Origin: Proteiniphilum saccharofermentans
GTDB lineage: Bacteria; Bacteroidota; Bacteroidia; Bacteroidales; Dysgonomonadaceae
Direction of reading: 5' to 3'
Length of the DNA: 64,000 nt
NCBI RefSeq assembly: GCF_900095135.1
Contig: NZ_LT605205.1
Location: 1,240,001-1,304,000 of the forward strand
Part shown: positions 9,121-18,544 of the stretch, one piece after another
Layout of the letters: every line of letters begins with the position of its first letter
Numbering within the stretch: the first letter of the stretch is position 1
Notes under the pieces: model-generated
What the model saw: only the letters and a program-made list of their open reading frames with translations
What the model was told of the DNA's origin: nothing
Databases searched by the model: none
Translations under genes and position numbers: made by a program

Positions 9121-10485
9121 TTATTTATATATGTCGCCGGTCCATGGGAACAGGTTTGGCCCGACTGTTTCCTCTATTTCCATTACTCCATCCGTATCTT
9201 GCGACGAAAGAAAACCCGTCGCACGAAGCGCGCCAATTCCTGCCGATCTCGGATAATCGCCCACGTAACTTCCCAACCCTTTTATCGTTACTTTGATGCC
9301 ATACTGGTTGTTCCGCTTGATAAAGTTATGATTGGCAGACCCTGCTCCTGCACGGTTGACAGTCACCACGTAATAGGCTTTCTTTACCTCCAATTCACTA
9401 TCCTGCGTGTTCTTGTACTGGTATTTCACACCAATCACAAAACCGGTAGGGTATGTGTTGCTTTGGCTGTTCTCAAAGGCATAGAACCACAGAGGCACCT
9501 GATTATTTTCTATATCGTACTCCGGAAAATTGACAGGCTTACTGAGGTAGTCGGCATAGGTACTTTCGCCAGAAATATTGGAGAGTTTACCCTTCAGAAA
9601 ATTATATCCAGGGATATTCCCGTGCACGAAAGAACCGTCCGGCCCTGTGAACCCGGTTTCTCCCGGGAAATAGGTGGAAGAAGTTTTTGCATTTATCATG
9701 AAAACGGTATCCACATACTGGTTGTAATCAGTTGTCTTGATCCCGTCAAATGTCAATTCTGCCGGGAGTTCGAACGCTATTTTCTGGATGGCCACCCTTG
9801 CCACAAGGCGTACCAGTTCAACGGGTTTCCCCTCGTTGAGAGGTGTTGCGCCTTCAGGCAGTTCTTCTTCAGTGTAACCCAGATATTGCTTTTCGCCTCC
9901 TTCGATAGTCAACCCAATAAACGATTGGGACATCACAAGATTGGTATAGCGATCCACCGGATCCTCACCCCCTATTGGGGTATCGCCGGATGATTCACCT
10001 TCCTGAAAGCCATATACTTTCTGGGCACTCAGATCCTCGAGTTTCGCCTTGAAAGAGGTCCGGTCGGTAACACCACTAAAATGCCCGTCCGGGGCATTGG
10101 CGATGATATAGATATCCCGTACGCCGGGAGTAAGCTCGATTTCCTTTATTTCTTCTAATTCCTTGTAATCTTCCCTATCCTGGGCGTCTTGCGTGTCTTT
10201 CAGTTCCCGATTGATGAATTTGCTTCCATCCAATTCATCGCTCCCGCTTTTGAAAACCAGTACTGCCAGGCTGTAGATCTTGCTTTCGCTTTCTACGTCA
10301 ATTTCAGTCCCTCTTACTCCGTTTTCAGCCCTTGTTTGCGCAGAATGAAAAGAGATGGATAGCGAAACTCTATCCGTCGGCTTGAGGTCATCCGGTCCGT
10401 TTCCATCGGTGCAGGAGGGCATGAGCGCTGAGGCGGTAAACAGGCCGAAAAGCAGATATATGATATATTTACCGGGTTGTTTCAT
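9121..10485 (-). CDS. FimA/Mfa1-family major fimbrial subunit lipoprotein
   Basis: 454 aa from the ATG at 10485; the longer frame starts at a TTG and is not preferred. A lipobox (ASALMPSC) gives lipoprotein export. Next comes an N-terminal strand (RVSLSISF) and then QTRAENG, a likely Arg-type maturation site like those cleaved in Porphyromonas and Bacteroides fimbrillins before donor-strand polymerisation. Later segments (KIYSLAVLVF, ELTPGVRDIYIIANAP, LVRLVARVAIQKI, VTVNRAGAGSANHNFIKRNNQY) match the P_gingi_FimA/Mfa-like pattern. It is followed immediately by a Mfa2-type gene and preceded by a terminator-like hairpin, suggesting its own transcription start. Confidence 0.82.
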   Translation of the reverse strand: MKQPGKYIIYLLFGLFTASALMPSCTDGNGPDDLKPTDRVSLSISFHSAQTRAENGVRGTEIDVESESKIYSLAVLVFKSGSDELDGSKFINRELKDTQDAQDREDYKELEEIKEIELTPGVRDIYIIANAPDGHFSGVTDRTSFKAKLEDLSAQKVYGFQEGESSGDTPIGGEDPVDRYTNLVMSQSFIGLTIEGGEKQYLGYTEEELPEGATPLNEGKPVELVRLVARVAIQKIAFELPAELTFDGIKTTDYNQYVDTVFMINAKTSSTYFPGETGFTGPDGSFVHGNIPGYNFLKGKLSNISGESTYADYLSKPVNFPEYDIENNQVPLWFYAFENSQSNTYPTGFVIGVKYQYKNTQDSELEVKKAYYVVTVNRAGAGSANHNFIKRNNQYGIKVTIKGLGSYVGDYPRSAGIGALRATGFLSSQDTDGVMEIEETVGPNLFPWTGDIYK

Positions 10486-10543
10486 TATTGCAATACGTTT
10501 TGGTTTCAAAAAAATAAAATAGTCATATAGAACACGAGCGTAC

Positions 10544-10587
10544 CGATAAAAATAAGTGGGGGCTCCCTCTGTGGGAGGCGCCCCACT
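10544..10587 (-). terminator. Intrinsic terminator inside the fimbrial cluster
   Basis: A G/C-rich inverted repeat (AGTGGGG..CCCCACT arms, about 13 pairs) at 10555-10587 is followed on the minus strand by TTATTTTTATC. It lies just after the Calx-beta propeller gene and before the second FimA-type gene, so it would stop or attenuate read-through between the two halves of the cluster. Confidence 0.65.
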
Positions 10588-10609
10588 CGTTTTGCTCTAC
10601 CTCTTTGAT

Positions 10610-13069
10610 TTATTCAATAATCGAAAATTCGGCGGATGCCATTTTCGGTGCTACAATGATATCAGGCGCATTGTCGGGTTTGGTGATGGAATCGATCCCT
10701 ATCACAATTTTCTTCACACCCGAACTCTCCTGATTGAACAACACGATACCGTCCAGATTGATCGCACTGCGGTTCCCGTCACCCAATACCCTTAAATTAT
10801 GCATATTGGTAAGGACGAAGTCTTTTCCTTCCCCAGCCGTTGTTTGGGGCAGGATAGAACATGCAATGCCGATATCTCCTCCTGTCGTATTGGTCAGGGG
10901 GTGCCCGTCGGATGCCCGCAGGAGGGCGAGTTTGAAAAATCCCGAAACGATATTGTTCATACGTCCGTGGTCTCCCAACGAGGTAATGCCGATGGTGGCC
11001 GGCTGGTCGATGATCATTCCCCGGCAACTGAGCACAGTTCCTTCAAACCCTATTGTTACATTATTGATCGTGAGTATATTGTTGAAATCAACTACTACCG
11101 ATTTGGGTAATTCGTACCGGGTATCGATAAGCGTGTTTACATGGAACGAGCCGCTGGAAGCGCCTTTCCCGATGACAAGCCTCGGGGCGACGCCCATGTC
11201 GAAGTCTAGTTTGTCGGCTGTACCTTTCCCGTAATTACCTTCAATGATGATATCCGACCCGGTTGCATTGATCAGTTTTTGGCCGTTGGTTTTGAATATT
11301 CCCAATTCATATACCACATCCTTTTGTCCTTCCAGTCCGTTCTGCGTGTTTATCTGTTTTATCACAGCTTCCTGGTCTTCTATCGTGGCTACGCCGACCG
11401 GCTTTACCAAATAGCTATGTTCTACATTGGCCAAGTTCAATTCGAACATCTTTTGTCCTTCAAACAGGTTGTTGGTCTTGATGGGCACTTCAATATCCTG
11501 TTTGGTCATATAGCGTCCTGCGCCGTCGCTTGCAGGGATAAAGGAGAGGCTTCCCTTTACCGGGCTGTAATGGTCCTTTTGGTTTGCCGTCCCGTCTTTC
11601 GTGAAATATTCCACGCGTACCGGCATTGGTGCGCCCTGGTCTGAAGTGGGATAGCCCGTGAGGGTCACGCTGAACAGCGCGGTGATATATCCATCAACAG
11701 GTTTATTGATCTTTATATCGGATACATATAACCCGTGGCTTAATTTGACGAGCCTGTTCTTTACCCCTTTAAAGAGAATATCTCCGTTGGAAACAAATAT
11801 GACCTCTTCGAAGGTGGTCTTACCTTCTTCCGTGGCATGACGGTCGAATAATAACTCGCCTGACGGTGATAACATGCAAAGCCGTCCCGAAAGGCTTTCG
11901 GCCAGAAAGATGCCGTTGGATGTGAAATGTACTTCATCGAAGTTCCCGTCCGTGGATTTCTGGTATGTCTGCCGTCCGTCTTTCGACAGGCCGGTGATGG
12001 TGCCTCTTCCGGTTGCGTTGTCGAAGCTCGCGATTACCGATTCTCCCGTAACGGCATTGATCCCCATACCGGAAATAGAACCGGAAACGATGTATTTCTG
12101 CAGTTCCGTACCGTCGTTACGTAAAAGGGAATAGTAACTTTTGCCGTCGCCACCGTTGCCTCCTACCAATAAGTTGCCGTTGTTTGTCATAAACAGGTGG
12201 TCGATCGTGGTATTGGATGAGGAAGGAACGATCTCCTTGTTGAATACGATATCCCCTTCCGGCCGTATCTTGATGACACGCCCACCGCTCACATAGCTGT
12301 TCCCGATAAGAAAGAGGAAATCATCCTGGGTTGTGATCATCCTGTTGACCGCAAGCCCTTCTTCGGGGAATTTGGTGACGAAAACCACTTTCCCTTTGCT
12401 GTCGAGGCTTGCAACCGAAGAGACCGTGCTTTCGGCGGAGGTGAATACGGCATGCACATATTCGGTCATACTGCCCAGCACTTCAAACCCGATGCACGGG
12501 CCGCTCTCTTCAGAAACATATTTATAGATTGACTGGCCTGTCGTATCGACCTTGGTCAGCATCCCCAGACGTACGCCTGCGGCATTTGGTTCATAGCCGC
12601 CTAAAATAAGGTTCCCGTCTTTGAGCTGGCCTCCACAAAAGAACTCACTGCCGTTGCTCCCAGCGTACACATCATTCAGGACGGTACCGGTATTGTCTAC
12701 AATGACCGCTCTTCCGCAGATATTCTTTTCGGTCCTGCGGGATGTCCAATCCTGCGACTGTCCGATAATAAGCAATTTATTGTCGCCGATATGGTAAACA
12801 TTGTTTACGATGGTAAACCTTTTGGGAAGCGCCTGGGAAAATAAAACCTCACCGTCTCTCTTCACCCATGTGACGGTCGTTTGCCGGTCGCTGTTCCCGA
12901 CAAGCGCTACTTCCCCCTGCGAAACAGGACAGGTATGTTGATACTCCATATCATTGCCGTACGTTCTGTCGTAAACAATCGGCATGTATTGCGCCCGGGC
13001 ATTTCCGCAGAGAAACAGAAACAGGATTGCCGAAAACGCTACTCTGATCACATTCTTTTTGTAGTTCAT
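10610..13069 (-). CDS. Secreted beta-propeller protein with Calx-beta domain
   Basis: 819 aa with a signal peptide (FLFLCGNARA). Residues ~25-450 contain repeated blades of the type G(D/N)NKLLIIGQS, DGNLILGGY, NNGNLLVGGNG and NGDILFKG, consistent with a beta-propeller. Residues ~465-570 (VEYFTKDGTANQKDHYSPVKG, DIEVPIKTNNLFEGQKMFELNL, VGVATIEDQ) have the hallmarks of a Calx-beta domain, a Ca-binding extracellular module. The C-terminal ~250 residues are beta-rich and unassigned. No T9SS sorting signal is seen at the end. The gene lies within the fimbrial locus, 14 bp after the OmpA-type gene, so it is probably an accessory or surface-exposed component of the apparatus (inference). Confidence 0.75.
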   Translation of the reverse strand: MNYKKNVIRVAFSAILFLFLCGNARAQYMPIVYDRTYGNDMEYQHTCPVSQGEVALVGNSDRQTTVTWVKRDGEVLFSQALPKRFTIVNNVYHIGDNKLLIIGQSQDWTSRRTEKNICGRAVIVDNTGTVLNDVYAGSNGSEFFCGGQLKDGNLILGGYEPNAAGVRLGMLTKVDTTGQSIYKYVSEESGPCIGFEVLGSMTEYVHAVFTSAESTVSSVASLDSKGKVVFVTKFPEEGLAVNRMITTQDDFLFLIGNSYVSGGRVIKIRPEGDIVFNKEIVPSSSNTTIDHLFMTNNGNLLVGGNGGDGKSYYSLLRNDGTELQKYIVSGSISGMGINAVTGESVIASFDNATGRGTITGLSKDGRQTYQKSTDGNFDEVHFTSNGIFLAESLSGRLCMLSPSGELLFDRHATEEGKTTFEEVIFVSNGDILFKGVKNRLVKLSHGLYVSDIKINKPVDGYITALFSVTLTGYPTSDQGAPMPVRVEYFTKDGTANQKDHYSPVKGSLSFIPASDGAGRYMTKQDIEVPIKTNNLFEGQKMFELNLANVEHSYLVKPVGVATIEDQEAVIKQINTQNGLEGQKDVVYELGIFKTNGQKLINATGSDIIIEGNYGKGTADKLDFDMGVAPRLVIGKGASSGSFHVNTLIDTRYELPKSVVVDFNNILTINNVTIGFEGTVLSCRGMIIDQPATIGITSLGDHGRMNNIVSGFFKLALLRASDGHPLTNTTGGDIGIACSILPQTTAGEGKDFVLTNMHNLRVLGDGNRSAINLDGIVLFNQESSGVKKIVIGIDSITKPDNAPDIIVAPKMASAEFSIIE

Positions 13070-13082
13070 CGCTTTTTTCTTT

Positions 13083-14978
13083 TTATTTGATTGTTGCTAT
13101 TATATCTACACGTCTTGCTTCTTTGGTCAGCCACACCGGTTTTTTCAATGCGATTGACAGAGGGATATTATCGAAAGTTTCCCCCTCTTCTTTCTTTAAA
13201 TCGTCCAACAGGGGTATCATGCCTTTTCCTACAGTCTTCAGGTCGACATTGATCCCGGCTGAATTCAGGTAAGCGGCGACTGTGTTTGCCCTTTTTTCCG
13301 ACAATTCCACATTGTATTTCTCTTCCCCGAACTCATCGGCATACCCTTCCATTAGAAGAGAGTCTATACGGCTGGTGTCCACATGGGCAATCCAGTCGTT
13401 GAGTTGTACCAGCGCCCTGTTGTTCAGTTCAAAAGAGTCAAAATCGAAGAACAGGCTTAGCGCAAGCTCTGAAATGGTATGCCTGGGCAATACCTCCACG
13501 CGGGGAGCGGCCGAAGGCAGGTTGTTGGTCGGGAGATTGATCAGATTGCTTAAAATCAACTTACTATCCGACATTGCGGACGATGAGGTTGAGGTCCCGA
13601 AATTGATGTTCCGCTCAAAATAATAGATGTCATCTTTGTTCGCAGGATTGCGATCTGAAATAATATAACCGCTGTTTTCATCGATCCTGAGCATGTTGAA
13701 ATCGTTGAAAACCGTATTGACCGGATAGCTGAAATGCATTAAACTGCCTACGGTAACCTTTCCGTCCATATATTCTATGGCGTAGAGGTCATATCCTCCG
13801 AATCCGGTGTGGCCGTTAGAGGCGAAAATGAGTGAATTCTCAAAAAATGAGGGTGTAATTTCATCTCCTGCGGTATTCACGTGGGCTCCCAGGTTTACCG
13901 GCAATCCCCAGTCGTTTTTTTCTTCATCCCAGTGGATAACGTAAATGTCGTATCCTCCGTATCCTCCCGGCATATCGGAGGCGAACAGGAACGATTGGTC
14001 GTTATTGAACAGGAACGGGTGCGAATAAGAATGTTTTTCGCCGCCGGGGAAGAGTTCCGTAAACGATGACCATCCCTTGCGCCTGGTATTGTAGCGTGAG
14101 GAATAGAGTTTTGTCTGAAAGGTGTTAATTCCCTCATCGGTGATAGCGATACTTCCCCCTTTTTCGTAACGAACGCCGGTGATGATCATGCTCGCCAGGT
14201 CGTTCGACAGAGAAAGCGCGCCGTTTTGCATGGCCTGGGGGATCCTGTCCAACAGTGAGTTTTCACCTCTTTTCCCTGTTTCCGGACCGCCTGACGCTTT
14301 GGAGCCCAACGGGAAATACCGGGTGCGATGGTAAAACTTTTTGTGGGGATCATGGAAGCGGCTGTTGCTGGTCGCATAGAAATATTCGCCATTCACTTCG
14401 CCGACCCAGAATTCGGAGTTGGCCGTATTTATTTCTTCCAGCGCTTCCACATTGAATTCGGGTGCGCCGATAGGCAGGAATCCTTCTTCGTAATCGAACG
14501 CATGTAAAATATTCTGGAAACGCCGGTCGGAATGATACGCGTCGCGATAAGCGTATTTCCTGGCTACTCCGATCGCTTTCATTTTTTGTCCGGAAAAGCG
14601 CAAGGCATCCAGATAATTGCATACATCGGACGTGTCGAACAGATCGTCGTTTAATGCCATGGCGGCATCGTAGTGAGGTATTGCCGATACATACTCGAGC
14701 AGGGTCAGGTATAGGCGGGCCGTTTTCAGGTGCAATTTTGCCGAATAGTCCGGGCTCAGTATATTGTCTTTGAATGCCGTCTCATAGATCTGCATGGCTT
14801 TGTCGAAATCCTGCCGGGCGAATCCGCGGTCGGCTTTGGCTTCAATGCCACGGGCTCTCCGGTCTCCCTCTGCCGCCATTCTTTCGTCCTGCGACAGAAC
14901 CTTGGCGGTGAAAATGACCATAAGGAGGACCACTAAGACAGCGTTACTGACGGATATTGTTCTATAATAGTTAGACAT
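13083..14978 (-). CDS. TPR-PD40-OmpA envelope protein
   Basis: 631 aa. The signal peptide (TAKVLSQ) is followed by a helical TPR-like region (~35-140, with FARQDFDKAMQIYETAF and YVSAIPHYDAAM). A PD40/WD40-like propeller region (~190-450; FLFASDMPGGYGGYDIYVI and LIFASNGHTGFGGYDLYAI are two clear blades) comes next. The C-terminal OmpA peptidoglycan-binding domain (~500-631; LFFDFDSFELN, MEGYADEFGEEKYNVELSEKRA) is intact. This order recalls PorE of the P. gingivalis T9SS, and OmpA proteins are also usual in Mfa/Fim clusters. It probably ties the outer-membrane apparatus to peptidoglycan. It sits 9 bp after the DUF3575 gene, in the same operon. Confidence 0.83.
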   Translation of the reverse strand: MSNYYRTISVSNAVLVVLLMVIFTAKVLSQDERMAAEGDRRARGIEAKADRGFARQDFDKAMQIYETAFKDNILSPDYSAKLHLKTARLYLTLLEYVSAIPHYDAAMALNDDLFDTSDVCNYLDALRFSGQKMKAIGVARKYAYRDAYHSDRRFQNILHAFDYEEGFLPIGAPEFNVEALEEINTANSEFWVGEVNGEYFYATSNSRFHDPHKKFYHRTRYFPLGSKASGGPETGKRGENSLLDRIPQAMQNGALSLSNDLASMIITGVRYEKGGSIAITDEGINTFQTKLYSSRYNTRRKGWSSFTELFPGGEKHSYSHPFLFNNDQSFLFASDMPGGYGGYDIYVIHWDEEKNDWGLPVNLGAHVNTAGDEITPSFFENSLIFASNGHTGFGGYDLYAIEYMDGKVTVGSLMHFSYPVNTVFNDFNMLRIDENSGYIISDRNPANKDDIYYFERNINFGTSTSSSAMSDSKLILSNLINLPTNNLPSAAPRVEVLPRHTISELALSLFFDFDSFELNNRALVQLNDWIAHVDTSRIDSLLMEGYADEFGEEKYNVELSEKRANTVAAYLNSAGINVDLKTVGKGMIPLLDDLKKEEGETFDNIPLSIALKKPVWLTKEARRVDIIATIK

Positions 14979-14987
14979 ACGGCTTCT

Positions 14988-15593
14988 TTACTTAAAAATA
15001 TTATAAATAATATGTACTCCGGCCTTGGTAGGGCCGACGTAGCCTCTTGTCTTTTTTATTTCAAGGGGAAAATTGGCGTATTCACCACCCAATTGGTACT
15101 TATCATATTGAAGATGCGCGTAACCCGCTCCTATGTTCACATCGAGCCTGAACCGGGCGGACAGGTAGAACTTGTATCCGCAGGTAATCCCGCTCGATAC
15201 GCCCCATCCCTTATGGCGGTAGTTGGTTTTGCTTTCATCCTTTCTTTTCAACCCAATATTGAAATTGCCCGCCATAGCATAAGGACCGACATAAAATCCA
15301 TCCCACAGGTCGTTCGTATAGTAATACCTGGGATTGATGTAATACCTGAAATCGACGCTTCCTATCAATGCCCGGAAAACTTCTTCGTTTTTCTTGAACA
15401 TGTAAGGAGCCCATAAGACGTCGGCATTGACGGTCATTTGCCGTCCTACCGACCACTCAAAGCCTATATTGGGATTACCTGTCAGGGTGAGCGGGATGTT
15501 GGTTTTGATGGCTTGCGCACGGATAGTTTGACCGGCTAAAACCGGAAGAAGAAAAAGCCCCGATAATATAGCGTATCGTAAAAAATGTTTCAT
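14988..15593 (-). CDS. DUF3575 family protein
   Basis: 201 aa from the ATG at 15593; the frame reaches back to a TTG at 15599. A signal peptide ends near TIRAQA. The mature part (AIKTNIPLTLTGNPNIGFEWSVG, YINPRYY, GFYVGPYAMAGNFNIG, WGVSSGITCGYKFYLSARFRLDVNIGAGYAHL) is an alternating amphipathic beta pattern typical of DUF3575, a small outer-membrane beta-barrel-like family encoded beside Mfa/Fim fimbrial genes in Bacteroidales. Its exact role is unknown. It is directly upstream of the OmpA-type gene. Confidence 0.82.
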   Translation of the reverse strand: MKHFLRYAILSGLFLLPVLAGQTIRAQAIKTNIPLTLTGNPNIGFEWSVGRQMTVNADVLWAPYMFKKNEEVFRALIGSVDFRYYINPRYYYTNDLWDGFYVGPYAMAGNFNIGLKRKDESKTNYRHKGWGVSSGITCGYKFYLSARFRLDVNIGAGYAHLQYDKYQLGGEYANFPLEIKKTRGYVGPTKAGVHIIYNIFK

Positions 15594-15626
15594 CTCCAAG
15601 TATATGTTTATTTAGTTATTTGTTGT

Positions 15627-16592
15627 TTAAATCCCCATGCCTCCATCGCCATGCTCTATTCCAGGATCCCATTGTTCGGGACCGTCTATTTCCAATACCA
15701 CGGTGCTGACTCCGTCAGTTCCTATATATATAGTTTGATTCATGTGGAGTGTTTCCGAAACGCCTAAGGGGAACGCATGTATAGAATTCCCGTCGTGGTC
15801 GATGAAATCCATCCACAGAGTGATGCTACTGCCTTCCTCTTCATCGTTCAGCGAGGGAAAAAAGTAGCCGTCTATGCCGAAATCATATCTTTCCAGATAT
15901 CCTTCCAGCGGATTTTCGTAGGGGATGCATTCCATCATCACTTTATCCGACGGGGTATATCTGCCCGAACGCGTATGGATCGAATCGGTCAATAAGGCAA
16001 GGTTCTGGTAGGTGCCTACTCCGGTCGCTTCGATCTTTATGCTGCTTATATTATTATACGTCAATAGGGGATTGATATCCGTCAATTTTTCGAATGCTAT
16101 GCAAATTCTTCCGCTATAACGTTTGTTGAAAAGGACGGTATCTGTTTTTATTGGCGCCGGATATTCGATTTCCGAATTGATGACATTTACTGAAAACTCG
16201 GTAAGGGAACCGGGATAGTGGTACTCGCCGTTATCGGATTCCGGCAGGCCGAATACAGCGCTCCGGTAAGATTCCACATCATTGAAACTGAGACCCTCTG
16301 TGTCGGCAAAACAATAACTCAAATACGATCCCGGGTACAGCCTGAAATTGAAATATCCCATTTTCATCCGGGGATTCTCCTGAAAGGGGAAACAGGCTGT
16401 CTTTTGTTTCTCCAGCATTTCTTTATAAATATAGATATGTATATCCTCTATCCTGTAGTCATCGGTTCTCAGTTCGGCGCATGCCTTGGGGGCATATATC
16501 ATATAATTGGTCTCATCTTCGAAATAGTCGAAGGTACACGATGCGAAGAAAATAAGGCTGGTTATGAGGATGATCCCTTTTATCGTATTCAT
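15627..16592 (-). CDS. FimB/Mfa2-family fimbrial subunit lipoprotein
   Basis: 321 aa from the ATG at 16592; the frame extends upstream through a G/C-rich stretch that is probably untranslated. The lipobox is IFFASC. The body (DIHIYIYKEM, FRLYPGSYLSYCFADT, GRICIAFEKL, WDPGIEH near the end) follows the MFA2-type pattern, although divergence is high. It lies between the first FimA-type gene and the DUF3575 gene, so the cluster has two shaft/anchor pairs. It could instead be a minor tip subunit. Confidence 0.7.
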   Translation of the reverse strand: MNTIKGIILITSLIFFASCTFDYFEDETNYMIYAPKACAELRTDDYRIEDIHIYIYKEMLEKQKTACFPFQENPRMKMGYFNFRLYPGSYLSYCFADTEGLSFNDVESYRSAVFGLPESDNGEYHYPGSLTEFSVNVINSEIEYPAPIKTDTVLFNKRYSGRICIAFEKLTDINPLLTYNNISSIKIEATGVGTYQNLALLTDSIHTRSGRYTPSDKVMMECIPYENPLEGYLERYDFGIDGYFFPSLNDEEEGSSITLWMDFIDHDGNSIHAFPLGVSETLHMNQTIYIGTDGVSTVVLEIDGPEQWDPGIEHGDGGMGI

Positions 16593-16735
16593 TCCTAATG
16601 TTTTATTTAGAGACAGACCAGGGCTTGGTGAAATCCTTTTCCCCCGCACGGTAGCCACCTGCGCGGTGGCGGGCTGGGCAGAGGAAAAGGCTGATTGTTA
16701 ATTGTCGCTGCTTTTTATCGCTTCCGATAAAAAGA

Positions 16736-18034
16736 TCAGATATCCATATTGGTATCTTCGATGATAGGATTCCATTCTTCGGGAGCGCCAATTTCGATAG
16801 TAAGGCCACCTTGTTCAGTCGGTCCATCGGGGAATTCGAGATACCCTGCCGATTTCAGCGTTAAATTGACTTCACGGATCACATTCCTGGTAAATGGGTC
16901 ATTTATTTTTGCCCACCAAAATACACGTTGCGGTTTGGAAGCTCTTTTGCCATCGGCGTATGTGTAAGTCTCGCCTTCCTCAAGGTCAACCCAGGCAGAG
17001 ATAATGATGAAATATTCTTTGTCCGTTATGTCCGTACTTTCGCCTCTACCTGCTACATTCGGGAAAATACGGATGTCATTCCAACGGGTGAACAGACCAT
17101 CGATTATCTTAGGAGTACCATCGCCATTCGACTTGTACCCTTCCTGAGGATCGGCATCCATATAAGTCTTATCCCCGGTAGCGGCCACAAGTATCCTTGT
17201 GGTATCCGACTCGGCCGACATGCCGTTTGCCAAACTGAAATATTTGGGCAGGCACTGTACAACAATAAAACTGCTATCGGTGTCGAAATCAACCTTTTCC
17301 CTGTTGGCTTTATAGAAAGCCACTTCTTCAGGTGTTCCATCAAGTACGGTGGTGATATCGAAACGGGTGCGCATCAATGATATCTCTCGTTTGAGTGCCC
17401 CGGGCTTCACGTCCGCCGTCTGCCCTCCTTTAATACTTACTGGCACGTCAATAACCGTAAATATCTCTGATGGCTTTTCATATCCCTTTCGATCAGTAAA
17501 ACCCACAAGGGTATCAGGCAGGTAGGGCAACTGTTTTTCTTTCAAATCCACAAGAAGGTCGCCGATTTTTGTGGCCTGATTGATATTACTACTGTTAAAT
17601 TCGGTTCCCCAGGTTTGTCCCCCGTTAATTGACGTTGTCACGTTGTCTTTGCTGTTACTGGCATTGGCAATCAAAGCCAGCTTATAGTCTCCTAATGGGA
17701 TGTTGGGGATATCGAAAACCCGCCCATCATTTGCTTCCGGATTTGTAGCATCGCCCGGTATCAGGGTTTTGGTAAATGTGATTGCCCCGTCCTCTTTATA
17801 CAGGAACAGCTGTATCTGGTTCACATTGGCCCAACTGACCGTGGGAATCGCGGTCGATGAAGCGGCTCTGGTTGTCGCTTGCGCATTGGGTGTGACGCTT
17901 TCCCCTCCGAAGGAGATCGTCGCCCTCAACGTTCCTGTCTCCTTTGTTTCCTCATTGCCCGGCACATCATTGTTGTTGCAGGCCGTAAATAACAATATGG
18001 TTATTGTTATCAGACTAAAATAGATTTTTTTCAT
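16736..18034 (-). CDS. FimA/Mfa1-family fimbrial subunit lipoprotein
   Basis: 432 aa with lipobox LLFTAC. An N-terminal strand (TLRATISFGG) is followed by ATTRAASS, a likely Arg-directed maturation site, then VNQIQLFLYKEDG, IPLGDYKLALIANAS and a C-terminal strand region ending WNPIIEDTNMDI. This is the first shaft-type gene of the locus, 132 bp after the HU-like gene. Similarity to the second FimA-type gene (9121-10485) is limited to the family pattern, so they are probably distinct shaft or minor subunits rather than a recent duplicate. Confidence 0.75.
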   Translation of the reverse strand: MKKIYFSLITITILLFTACNNNDVPGNEETKETGTLRATISFGGESVTPNAQATTRAASSTAIPTVSWANVNQIQLFLYKEDGAITFTKTLIPGDATNPEANDGRVFDIPNIPLGDYKLALIANASNSKDNVTTSINGGQTWGTEFNSSNINQATKIGDLLVDLKEKQLPYLPDTLVGFTDRKGYEKPSEIFTVIDVPVSIKGGQTADVKPGALKREISLMRTRFDITTVLDGTPEEVAFYKANREKVDFDTDSSFIVVQCLPKYFSLANGMSAESDTTRILVAATGDKTYMDADPQEGYKSNGDGTPKIIDGLFTRWNDIRIFPNVAGRGESTDITDKEYFIIISAWVDLEEGETYTYADGKRASKPQRVFWWAKINDPFTRNVIREVNLTLKSAGYLEFPDGPTEQGGLTIEIGAPEEWNPIIEDTNMDI

Positions 18035-18166
18035 TTTGTAGTGATGAATTTAATTTAAAATATTGAACCTCTATGTATTAAAAGTGTGTAGTACTCCATA
18101 ATTTGTAGGAAGTTCCGGATGAAATACCTCTTATCTCCTTAGTATGACATTTTGAATCGGCTTTTC

Positions 18167-18544
18167 TTATTCCGTCCTTTCGTATTGCACGTTCAACAGG
18201 GTACGTTTTAACTCGGGAGAGGGCGTAAATATTATACGTACGTTCTCAATGTTTTCTTTTGAGAATTTTTCAGGAGTATCTACACCTTCACTGGAGAGCG
18301 AAAGCCGTAATGTGCCGAGATCGCTCAGATTCACACTGTACCCTTTCGTTAAATAACGAGGAATTTCATCCCCCATCTTCTCTATCACATTCATTACCAC
18401 GCTTCGCGTAAGGGGCGACCTGGCGGCGATATCCTTGCTCAACTGGTAGTTGTTTACCGTACCCACTTTTACAGGGCTGGCGTACCACTTGCGTTGTACT
18501 TTCGGTTCAAGCGGATTGGGCTTTTGAATTAGTTTGTACTTCAT
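18167..18544 (-). CDS. HU-family DNA-binding protein (HU-HIG type)
   Basis: 125 aa. MKYKLIQKPNPLEP, KWYASPVKVGTVNNYQLSKDIAARSPLTRS, GYSVNLSDLGTLRLSLSSEGV and NVRIIFTPSPELKRTL match the Bacteroidetes histone-like family, which has an HU/IHF fold with an altered arm. These proteins bind DNA and often precede surface-structure or polysaccharide operons. It is the first gene of the fimbrial run and may help shape its promoter (inference). Confidence 0.88.
   Translation of the reverse strand: MKYKLIQKPNPLEPKVQRKWYASPVKVGTVNNYQLSKDIAARSPLTRSVVMNVIEKMGDEIPRYLTKGYSVNLSDLGTLRLSLSSEGVDTPEKFSKENIENVRIIFTPSPELKRTLLNVQYERTE

Noticed and set aside
9094-9993. 299-aa plus-strand frame over the FimA/Mfa2 genes
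   Set aside because: Opposite-strand shadow; the minus-strand lipoproteins have signal peptides and family motifs.
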